DNA from: Phaeotremella fagi | Taxonomy: Eukaryota > Basidiomycota > Tremellomycetes > Tremellales > Phaeotremellaceae | NCBI GenBank assembly: GCA_001599715.1 | Contig: BCHU01000008.1 | Location: forward strand, 1,116,001 to 1,180,000 | Reading direction: 5' to 3' | Length of the DNA: 64,000 bases | Shown: positions 1 to 9,762 of the stretch, one piece after another | How positions within the stretch are numbered: position 1 is the stretch's first letter | Layout of the letters: every line of letters begins with the position of its first letter | Notes under the pieces: model-generated | Seen by the model: the letters and a program-made list of their open reading frames with translations, nothing else | What the model was told of the DNA's origin: nothing | Databases searched by the model: none | Position numbers and translations under genes: made by a program

Positions 1-359
1 CATCTTCTTCTAACAATTGCTCTTCGCCCTCTTCATACGCTCTTGTAACAACTAACTGGTACTGAAACTCAGTCCCGGTGCGCCTAATGGTTGCAACGGC
101 ATCCTTGAATCTTTTCGTTAGGATAGATAATCCCGAAATCTAAACTTACATGCACTCCCTTGATCCTTTGATACTATCTGGTCGAACGAGATAAAGTTGA
201 CCAGCGGGTATTTGAATAAGCTCAGGATTGGCGGGATTGCCTGTAAGTCAGTGGAATGATAGAATGAATAGCCTACCCCACATCTGTCCAAATACTGTGA
301 AACGTCAATTTGATAGGTTAAAGAAGAGGAAACGACTAACGAGATTTGAGCACAAACAT
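1..359 (-). CDS. VID27: VID27 homolog, 5' part only (cut by window edge)
   Basis: Four exons can be joined on the minus strand: 359-341, 294-277, 240-150 and 110-1 (open at the window edge). They give an N-terminus reading MFVLKSLFGQMWGNPANPEL, then IPAGQLYLVRPDSIKGSREC and RRTGTEFQYQLVVTRAYEEG. This matches the conserved start of fungal Vid27, a cytoplasmic protein named from vacuolar import and degradation of gluconeogenic enzymes, with an N-terminal PH-like region and a C-terminal beta-propeller (the latter lies outside the window). The first two exons are only 19 and 18 nt. The start is set by the first ATG in a frame that stays open through all four exons. The gene is divergent from RPT2 across about 460 nt. 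Family assignment is from memory of the N-terminal motif; precise function is uncertain. Confidence 0.8.
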
Positions 360-820
360 TGTGGAATGTGAATGCCGGTGCTGAGGGAAAGATTTTATCG
401 GACGAAGATCGTTGAGAGGGAACTTGAGGTTCTAGATAAGATATAAGAGAAGTGAGCGCTAAGTATAGAAGGTATGAGATTATATACGAAATAAGAGGAC
501 AGTTGAATAGTTATCAGTAGTTAAAGTTATAGTTATGGCAGGTCAGTTTAGAGATACAAGTACAGCTACAGGTTATTGATTTATTGGTGGCGAAACCACG
601 TGGTGTCTATTTGGTTATTGGATAAAATGAAAATAAATAAACGAATAAATTTAAAAGATAAATCTGAATGAAGTCATCTGTTATCTGTACGCACACGCGT
701 TGGATGATTGTTTTTGGCTGGTACTGGTGATTAACGTTGAGATATTCATTCATTTCTTCACTCATTTTCTTCACTCATACTCAATAACTCCCCATACCTA
801 CATCCTAAACACATCACACA
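360..820. promoter_or_regulatory. Divergent VID27/RPT2 promoter region
   Basis: This stretch separates the start codons of VID27 (minus) and RPT2 (plus). I see no coding sequence in it; the open frame from 700 simply runs through the RPT2 leader and first intron. Positions 586-596 read GGTGGCGAAAC, one base away from the yeast proteasome-associated control element GGTGGCAAA. It overlaps a 10-bp palindrome ACCACGTGGT (595-604) containing an E-box CACGTG. The region from about 760 is rich in CT and CA, typical of a fungal 5' leader. The regulatory roles are inference. Confidence 0.4.
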
Positions 821-2505
821 ATGGTAAGTACCGTTCATCGCTATCCTCTCCCGCATACATTTATTCACCACTCACCTTCTCCCAAAAGGGTCAAGCTCCT
901 TCTACCGGTGCTGGTTCTGGAGGTCCTCCTAAGGATAGCAAAGATGGTAAAGACAAGGTAAGTTTGGGCTAAGTGTTATGTTCCTTGAGTAGTCTCAAAC
1001 ATCTTATCCTTCTCTTAGAAACCAAAATGGGAACCCCCAATTCCTACTAGAGTCGGTAAGAAGAAGGTCAGAAAAGGTCCAGATACTGCATCTCGACTTC
1101 CACCAATTTATCCAACTACTCGATGTAAATTAAAAATGTTGAAGATGGAAAGAATAAAGGATTATCTATTGATGGAGGAGGAATTTGTCGCCAACCAAGC
1201 AGCTTATTCTGGAGAAGATAGAACAGCAGCTGATAGAGGTAAAGTTGACGAATTACGAGGTTCACCTTTGGGAGTAGGATCATTGGAGGAGATCATTGAT
1301 GACGATCACGCTATCATTTCATCTGGTAACGGTCCTGAATATTACGTTTCTATCATGTCTTTCGTCGACAAGGATTTACTGGAACCAGGATGTTCCGTTC
1401 TTCTCCACCATCGATCACACGCCATTGTTGGTGTTCTTGCAGACGACACCGATCCTATGGTTTCAGTCATGAAACTCGACAAAGCTCCTACGGAAAGTTA
1501 CGCAGATATCGGTGGACTGGAATCACAAATTCAAGAAATCAAGGAATCGGTCGAACTCCCTCTGACGCATCCTGAGTTATACGAAGAAATGGGTATCCGC
1601 CCTCCTAAAGGTGTCATTCTTTATGGTGTCCCTGGTACGGGAAAGACTCTCCTCGCGAAAGCTGTTGCCAATCAAACATCGGCTACTTTCCTTCGTATTG
1701 TTGGTTCGGAACTCATTCAAAAATACCTTGGTGATGGCCCAAAACTTGTTCGAGAATTGTTCCGTGTTGCTGAAGAACATGCGCCAAGTATAGTTTTCAT
1801 TGACGAAATCGATGCTGTCGGGAAAAAACGTTATGATTCTTCATCAGGTGGTCAAAATGAAATTCAACGAACAATGTTAGAACTCCTAAACCAGCTTGAC
1901 GGATTTGATACAAGAGGAGATGTTAAAGTGATCATGGCTACAAATAGAGTTAGTATTGGCTCTGCTCTGATAAAAAACGATATCTCCATCTAACCTCATC
2001 ATTAGATTGAAACACTTGATCCAGCTTTGATTCGTCCGGGGCGTATCGATCGAAAGATTGGTGAGTAGTCCAACTCTGTACGGGATACTGAGCTTCAGAA
2101 TTCCCAATGCCCGACACAAAAACCAAACGACACATTTTCAAACTTCACACATCTCGAATGTCTTTGGCAGATGACGTTGATCTTGAAGAACTTGTTGGCA
2201 CGAAGGACGATCTCTCTGGGGCTGATATTAAAGCTGTCTGTAGTAAGTGTGATTTCGATATCCAGTTGCGATGGTCCTGACATAAGAAAAATTTAGCTGA
2301 AGCAGGTTTACTCGCGTTGAGAGAAAGAAGAATGAGGGTCACTAGAGCCGTGGGTACACACTTGGTATTCACTGCTAATTGAACAGGACTTTACATCCGC
2401 AAGAGAGAAGGTTTTGTATCAGAAGGACGAGAATGCTGTAAGTCTATATTATCAATACTCGAATGTCGCTAACGATCTATTCAGCCCGCTGGTTTGTATT
2501 TATAA
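821..2505 (+). CDS. RPT2: 26S proteasome regulatory ATPase Rpt2 (19S subunit 4)
   Basis: One of six AAA ATPases of the 19S base; it unfolds substrates and its C-terminus helps open the 20S gate. Eight exons: 821-823, 889-957, 1019-1948, 2006-2060, 2099-2242, 2297-2349, 2387-2437, 2485-2505, giving 441 aa, the usual length. The protein begins MGQAPSTG, a good N-myristoylation signal as in yeast Rpt2. It then has the family block [20 protein letters not shown], Walker A GVPGTGKT, Walker B IVFIDEID, and the arginine-finger/sensor region with [12 protein letters not shown]. The C-terminus is GLYL, fitting the HbYX-type tail (L-Y-L). The first exon is just the ATG codon. The intron after 2349 uses a GTGGGT donor. 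Identification is very secure. Confidence 0.97.
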
Positions 2506-2794
2506 GGGGAAATGAACAGAAGCTTGGCCTCAAACAGTGGGGTTTTATTCATGAATGTAATGTGCATATGACTATTATTGCTTTCTCGTTCCTTTTAAGC
2601 ATTTGCCGTTTCTAGTCGCATACAACTTCTCAAGTCCAGTTACTCGTACTTTTTCAAGCTTTAAGAAAGTGAATCTAATTTCACGTGCCACGTCTTCGTG
2701 ATGTAATTAACGTTTAATGTTGCTGCAGTAATTGCTTTGTTGTTGCCATATTGCCATTCAACCTTTCGTTTCCCAAACACAATAAAACCAAATC

Positions 2795-3531
2795 ATGTTT
2801 GCATCAAGTAGTAGAGCTCAAACATCAACTGCAACAAGAAGGTGATTGCATCGACATTATACAAACTAATATTCTGTAGATTGATGAAGGAATATCGAGA
2901 TTTAACGGCTGACCCCCTTCAAGATACGATAACTGCAGGTCCCATTTCTGAGGATAACATGTTGGAATGGGAAGCTCTTATACAAGGACCAGAAGGGACT
3001 CCATACGTAAGTCCACCGTATGATATATATTGACGGTCTACTTAGGAAGGAGGAGTATTTGCCGCTAAACTTGTCTTTGTATGTTGTCCGATTCAATCCT
3101 AAGCTAAATATCTACAGCCTTCTGATTACCCTTTGAATCCATTCACTATGACTTTCGATCCTCCTCTACTACATCCTAACAGTACGTATAAGAGTCAAGA
3201 TGCGGTTATTGACAATGAAAGTCTATCCCAGTGGTGTGGTTTGCATCTCGATCCTTCACCCTCCAGGAGATGATCCACTTAGATACGAATCAGCGTCCGA
3301 GCGATGGTCACCCGTTCAAGGAGTTAGAAGTGTGCTTCTCAGTGTCCTGAGTATGCTCGCAGAGCCGAACGTTGAAAGTGGTGCAGATATAGAGGTAGGC
3401 CTTTCCAAATCATGAAATATTAACATATCTAATCAAACGATCAATAGTGCTGCAAACTGTATCGTGACGATCGACCGGAATTTGAAAGACGAGTACGAGA
3501 ACAAGTAAAGACGCTTTTGGGTATAGAATAA
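2795..3531 (+). CDS. UBC7: Ubiquitin-conjugating enzyme E2, Ubc7/UBE2G class
   Basis: ER-associated degradation E2, which in yeast is recruited to the ER membrane and works with Hrd1 and Doa10. Six exons, 2795-2841, 2880-3006, 3046-3078, 3118-3181, 3222-3394 and 3448-3531, sum to 175 aa. Visible features are the N-terminal helix [10 protein letters not shown], the [10 protein letters not shown] strand, the HPN-type motif (LHPN split by an intron), and the active-site Cys in [16 protein letters not shown]. That is followed by the acidic-loop region of the Ubc7/Cdc34/UBE2G group and ERWSPVQGV with [12 protein letters not shown]. The loop after the catalytic Cys separates it from Ubc4/5-type E2s. 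It lies 289 nt downstream of RPT2 in the same orientation, so two proteolysis genes are neighbours. Confidence 0.95.
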
Positions 3532-3577
3532 AACTAGAACAACCTTTTTTTTCTTTTCAGCCATGTCAAAACATTTG

Positions 3578-6500
3578 TTAATCCGTCTCCTCGTGGTAAC
3601 CAGCACGACGCATCTCTCCTAATCTTCTTCTTGCTGCACCCAAATCCTTCTCCAATTTCAAAATCTCTACTTGTTGTTCCATCTCACGCACCTTGAACTC
3701 ATGTGATGGCATGGCTTTGTAGTCCACCGCATCCTCGTCAGACTTTTGGTTAGAGATGAGTTTAACCTGTCTGACGAGAGCTTTACAAGCATCTGTAACT
3801 GCCTTACTGGCAACCTCGAGACGTTGCTGAGTTTTGGACATGAGCGAAGCTTTGACTCTAGAAGCGGCGACCAATTGAGCTGTTGCTGCCGAAACCTCGT
3901 TGGAAGCGACGATGAGTTGTTCGAAAGAATGAGTACCAGAGATAACTCCGTCGGCACTCTCGATCAAAAGGGTTGTAGCATAAGCAACAGCTTTAGCTGC
4001 AGAAATAAGACCTTCGGTCCATCTGTTGTTACGTTTGTAGAATTGTTGAGTGGTGGAAGACCCTTTCCCTTCAGCAACAATCTCCTCCTGACTCTCTGTT
4101 GCAGCTTGAATCAGACGACCGATAGCGTTAGTGATAGCAAGGGTCGCTTCCAGAATCGCGTCATGGACTTGGACATCAAGGGCGTTGTATTTGGGACCTT
4201 TTGGACGTGACATAAGAGTTTGAAGACGTTGAGTAGCCTCTTCAATCGCTCTAGCAGCGTTTTGCATTTCTTGTGAAACCATGTCTCCGATGTCACCATT
4301 CGTAGCAATCTTGGTTTTAGATTTAGGAATGAATTGCTCCACAGTTTCTGACAATTTGGAAAGAGCGTTACGAGCTTCGGCGTTGTTTCTCAAAGCGACA
4401 TCTTCTGAACGCCCACCAGCGAGCAAGCGGTATGATTGAAGATTGAGGAAGAATCGTTGACCAACGTCACCGGAGAGTTTGGCAACTCGAATAAGTTTGT
4501 CGGAAGCTTCATCAGTCTCTGAAAGACGAGTGATACCTTTTGCACTGAGTAGAGTTTCAGATAAAGATTGAGCAAACTCGTTCGCAGCTTTGATAACGTC
4601 GACATGTCCACCACCACTTTTTCGTCCCAAGTACAGATTGAACGTACTGGCGAATTCGGTAGCATTGGTCATTGCCTTTTCGATGATAGACAGAGTATAT
4701 TCGGGAGTAGCGGTTGTATTGCCAGTTTGCATTGGTGCCTCGAGTTCGTAGATAGCATCGTCGACCTTTTGCATACAGGCCTGGAGGATCGAATCGATGA
4801 TGGTGTTAAGCTCTTTACGATGATCAAGGATAAGAGTATCAACTTGCGAGTCAAAGGCTTGACTCGTGTCACCGGAGGTCTAACATAAGCAAACAGTTCC
4901 ATCGAAGTGCACTCACAATTCGTAAATCACTAAGTTGTTGAAGAGTTGAATCCATTCCTTCTTGCATGATGAGAATTTCTTGCTCTTTTTCTTCAAGCAA
5001 ACGAGCAAGCTCGCCATCTTTGGCATCGATTTTGTGCAAAAGTTCGTCGATTTGCATTTGTTTTGCCTAGCATTAGTTTTATTGGTTTGTAGCAACTCAC
5101 TCGTAAAGAATCCTCCAATTCTGTGAGTTGACGATTGTATTTCGATAGAACCCCTGATACCTCTGAACTTTTGTTACGAGTAGCATCTTCGGCTCGCTCG
5201 TTGGCAAAAGAGATATCTCGCTTGAGACGGTCAAGCTCTTCCTTATGAGTGGACTTCAATCTATCCACATCGTATCTGGCACGATCACGTTCTCGAATCA
5301 TGTCCGCCAATTCCAAGTTCTTTGCCTTGACATCCCTCTCCATTCTCTCCATCTTGTCGATAGCTTCTTGAGCGGAATTTGCTTTGAGCTGGAAGCCTTT
5401 GCTCTTGTTGAGTAAGTCCAAATGTTCACCACGTAATTGAGAGTAAAGTTTAGCCAACGCTTCATATTTGGTTTTCCAAATTTCAATTTGCTTTTGCAAT
5501 TGAATGATCAATTCGTCTTTAGCAGACATTTGAGCACCAACATTAGCGCCAATGAGACCAAGCTCGGTTTCGAGTGATTTGACACGACGATCGTATTGTT
5601 CTAAAAGCATCTGATCTCTCTCGTACTGTCCTCTCATAGCCAACATTTCTTGCTCCAGTTGAGCAGCTTGACCGTTTTGTTGCATGTTCCATTGTTGATT
5701 CATTTGGTCTCGAAGAAGTTGCTCCTGAGCAAGCCGTTCCCTTTCTTGCTGTTGACGTTGTTTCTCGGCGTATTCTGCTTCCTGGCGTTGCTTTTCCTCC
5801 TCTTGTCGTCGTTGTTCACTCTCACGTTGAGACACCAATGCCTGTTGTTTCCTCTCATACTCCTCGAGCATTCTTCGTTGTTCAGCGATTTCACCTTGAG
5901 TGGCTGTAGGTGAATCTGATCGAGGAATTTCTTTTGTGGTTTTACGGGTAGGTTGAGGATCTGGTCGCTCTGGTATATCAGGTGCTGTTCCGTTGTCGAG
6001 AAGATTTGGAGGTTCCTGTCATCAGCGTTGTCTGTATCATAATCTCACTTGTCCAAGTTTAGGTACGTTGATCAAACCAGTCAAATATTTAAGGTTTGAA
6101 CACTCGTAATAGAATTTTCTCAGATTGTAATGTTGCGCATTGTATCGTTCACGAAGGGGAACAAGAGCATCCATAGAGTCGGTACCTGAATATCAGCGCT
6201 GTTTGACTGGAGATCAACTCACGTCTGTGCATAGCTCTGAGCATACTGGTAATGAATTTGTAGATTCCGAAACTTTCTTTAACCAGAGGAACTAAAGCTG
6301 CGATACGACATTCGTTATTGTTGGAACCTCTGAAACTGTTGAATATCTGCTTTTGGAAAGATTCAATTTGATCTTGAAGAGTCATGAGATCGGTGATGGT
6401 TTCATAACTGAAAGTCAGTAGATTCCAGAATAAGACATACCCTTCATTAGGATCATCAATGTTTTTCAAACTGATGTACTCTTCGTATTCAAACAAACCG

Positions 6501-7120
6501 TTAAATTCAGGATGATGACGGTGGAATCGAAGTTTTGACAACAAGAAGGATGTATAAGCTTTTATGAGGGATCCATAACCCTTTTGACTGTCCCCGACTG
6601 TTCTTCCACAAGTTTCAAGCCATCCAGTCTGACCATGAGCTTCTTTTAAAGTCTTAACATTAGTAGAGTCCACCGTTCCGTGTACTCACAATTGGATGCC
6701 CCTCTTGTAGAAGTTTGTGAACCAAGATTAGAGCTTTGAACGTTTGAACTTCATCAGCTAGGATAGGTTGAGTACGAAGACCATTCCAAACGGATAGGGA
6801 GGAATGATAATCCCAAGTGTAAACGATACATTCTATTGTTAGCAGATTCAAGGATTGATTATCTTACTTCTAACATGTTTTTGTTCTGCCGTCAGCCCTG
6901 TTCTCGAGGGATAAACTCACTAGGTGCTGTTTCTTCAGGACTTGTAGCCTTCTTGATATTCAAACTAAGTTCACCTTCTGTCTTGTCCTTATCGACAGGT
7001 CTTGTCGGTTGATGATTGGAAGCACTGGCGGCAGCTCTCACAGACCTATCATCGTCGTAATCGACGTTATGTCGACCGAACCTTTTGAGTGAGTGAGGGA
7101 GGAATGGATGAGACTTACAT
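3578..7120 (-). CDS. SLA2: Endocytic adaptor Sla2/End4 (Hip1R family)
   Basis: Links clathrin/PIP2-bearing plasma membrane to actin at endocytic patches. Ten exons: 7120-7119, 7081-6921, 6868... (6885-6868), 6832-6690, 6652-6441, 6407-6223, 6185-6049, 6015-5101, 5066-4917, 4879-3578; sum 1074 aa. An N-terminal ANTH domain (about 1-270) includes KKATSPEETAPKQKHVRKC and IVYTWDYHSSLSVWNGL. Next comes a Gln/Glu/Arg-rich coiled coil (about 320-640). The I/LWEQ (THATCH) actin-binding module lies near the C-terminus (SAAKAVAYATTLLIESADGV, then KTQQRLEVASKAVTDACKAL). The start codon is split by an intron: AT at 7120-7119, G at 7081. Exon 3 is an 18-nt microexon. The first two coding residues are therefore inferred from splicing, but everything downstream is unambiguous. 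Confidence 0.95.
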
Positions 7121-7539
7121 GTTAGATTGGTACTAGAAGTAGTGAGTTGAATAAGATATAGTTATGAGATGGTTAGATGATAATAATGATATAGATAAAT
7201 AGATTAATAGATGAATAGATATAGGATGGGTACAGCACACTGTACACTGGCTGATTGAGTGACGTCGCTTGTGAGTGACTGGGAGGATGAATGAGGCGCA
7301 AGCACCTGGCCTCACCTAAATTATGTATTCCCTCCACTTAATTTCAATCACGTGATTCATCGGTGGGCTTCGCTCTGACCGATCCGATAACCTCCACTCA
7401 TACTCTGTAGGTCAACTGCGATATCCGATAATGGGAATACAGTATCAAGAACTGCAACAGATAAGAGACATCATAAGACAGACCGCATTACATCTTACAT
7501 CTACAACAGTGTTTAACATCCCAATCATAACACACCACA
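7121..7539. promoter_or_regulatory. Divergent SLA2/M20-amidohydrolase promoter region
   Basis: No gene seen. It contains a perfect 10-bp palindrome ATCACGTGAT at 7347-7356 (CACGTG core, bHLH-type site), and CA/CT-rich leaders near both starts. An AT-rich stretch of near-repeats of GATAGATTAATAGAT type runs through about 7180-7225. Confidence 0.35.
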
Positions 7540-9428
7540 ATGCGTACTTCCACTAAACCTATCCCATCAGACATACAACAGATCGTCAATCAAACTATTG
7601 AAAGTCTTCGTGATCTTGTTCCGCCAACACCCAGCTTCGTTGCCGATGAAATTAAAGATTCCATCTTCGAGGCCATTGAAACTATCTACGATGACATGAG
7701 AACGCTTAATCTGGCTATTCATGGTAGGTCAAGATCCATATTCTATCAAGTTCTTGCACTGATCCAAATCATAGACAACCCAGAGCTTGGCTTTAAGGAA
7801 GTGTGAGTGGCAGTTATTTGATATCTCGCTAATCTGTTTTTAGCAAAGCCCATGCCAATATGGTCGCTGCCATGACTAAACTTGGTTTCACAGTCACCAA
7901 TCCAAGCTCCATACCTACTGCTTTTGTCGCAACTTATACTCAAGGTAAAGGTGGCAAGACGTTTGGTTTCGATTCAGAATATGACGCTCTTCCAAGTGTA
8001 GGACATGGTAAGTTACCTTGCAGGTGATCAAGCTAAGCTTTGCAGCTTGTGGTCACAATCTCATAGCCGTTATTGGTGTCGCTGCAGCAGCTGGTTTGAA
8101 AGCTTGTATGAAAGCTTGCGATATCTCTGGAACAGTCAAACTCATCGGTTCACCTGGTAGGTTATTCCTTCCCTTCCGACTTATTCTTTTACTGATTCAA
8201 GATATTCCAGCCGAAGAAGGTGGAGGTGGTAAAGTTATTCTCCTTCGTGAAGGTGTATATGCAGATCTAGACGCCTGTGCAATGGCCCATCCTGGTGGAG
8301 GCTATGGTCCTGATCCGTTCGATGGAGCTTGTCCAGCAGATGGACCAGCGAGCTTAGCAAGAGCTGGATTTGAGATTGAATTTTTCGGTAGAGGTGCCCA
8401 TGCCGGAGTGAGTTGACGATCGAAATGAAGTGATGAAGATACTGACTATCATTAAGGCTGCTCCATGGATGGGAATCAACGCTCTCGACGCTGCTGTTCA
8501 AGGATGTAAGTTGGGTGTGCTAGTCTGATGTTTGGGAATTAACTTGATTCACAGACACCGCCGTTTCCATGTTACGTCAACAGCTCGAGCCAACCATGAG
8601 AGTTCACGGTGTTATTTTGGGATCAGAACAATGGGCACAGGTAAGATCATTTTCTTCTTCAAGAAAAGGTCGATTCTGACCACAACAGAACATCATTCCT
8701 AGTTGTATGTTGAGGCATGATATAATTTCGTTGACCATTGACTGACTTGAACAGACGCCAAGGTTTCTTACAGTGTTAGAGCGATGAGTATTCATGACAC
8801 TTTGGTACTCAGAAAAAAGGCTATTTCATGTTTCGAAGCAGCCGCAACGTGAGTACAAGTGGTCCCCCAAAATGGACATCTGCTCAACCATTTGAATCAG
8901 TGCCACCGGTTGTACTATCAAAGTCGTCACCAACGAAGATGGTATGTGGTTTATGACAAAATTCCGTTCAACTAATGATTTTGTGTTATGATTTACAGAG
9001 GTTTACGCAGATTTGAGAAACAATCCCCCAATGTCAGAATCCTACGCTGCATTCATGGGTAAAGAATTCGGAGACAAGATCGAATTAACAGGAATGATCA
9101 CTGCAAGTACTGATTTCGGAAACATCTGTTATGCTTTACCATCCATCAGTCCAAATTTCGGTGAGTCTACTTCGTGCTATGGCACAATTCACTCAACTAA
9201 CCCATGAACCATTTAGTCATCCCTTCACCCGATGGTGCTATCAACCATACTGCTGGTTTCGCTGAATCAGCTGGCAAACCAGAAGCTCATAGATTAGCCA
9301 TGAAAGTTGCAAAGGGTTTAGCAGTCATCGGAGCTAAATTCATGACTGATGAATCGTTTGCTAAAGAAGTTAAAAAGGCGTTCGATAAATTCAAGAAAGA
9401 CGTCCCAGAAGATTTCGAAGTTGTGTAG
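7540..9428 (+). CDS. M20 family amidohydrolase/dipeptidase, PM20D2-like
   Basis: Metal-dependent hydrolase of the peptidase M20D/amidohydrolase group; eukaryotic relatives (PM20D2) cleave unusual dipeptides, and fungal copies are mostly uncharacterised. Many short exons. Joined, the protein starts MRTSTKPIPSDIQQIVNQTI, and no signal peptide is visible. Metal-site motifs are present: FDSEYDALPSVGHACGHN (the conserved D/E...HACGHN), GSPAEEGGGGK (catalytic Glu and metal Glu), MAHPGG, GRGAHAGAAPWMGINALDA (dimerisation/lid start), and near the C-terminus ISPNFVIPSPDGAINHTAGF, giving the last metal-ligand His. The stop is TAG after PEDFEVV. All catalytic landmarks are intact, so it should be active. 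The substrate cannot be read from sequence. Confidence 0.88.
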
Positions 9429-9762
9429 TTGGGTTTCTCAAGTCAATTTATAAAATATTTGTTCCGGGTTGTACTGTTCTTGTTTGTGTTTAGAATAAAT
9501 ATGTTCGTATGAATTTCTTGGGGTGTTCACAGTGAATGGCAAGGCAAGATAATCGAGATGCATAAATTAGGTATAGAATAAACAATCACAGATCAGAAGT
9601 TTTATCCAAACGGTATCACGAAAACAAGAAAGACAACTAACTCCTCATCCAATTCCAAGTCAACGTATTATATTAATGTACTATCTTCAACTAAATTCGT
9701 TACCAATTGACCGTGACCTGACTGCCCAACAACCCTTTGATCAATCCATTCTACACCGATCT

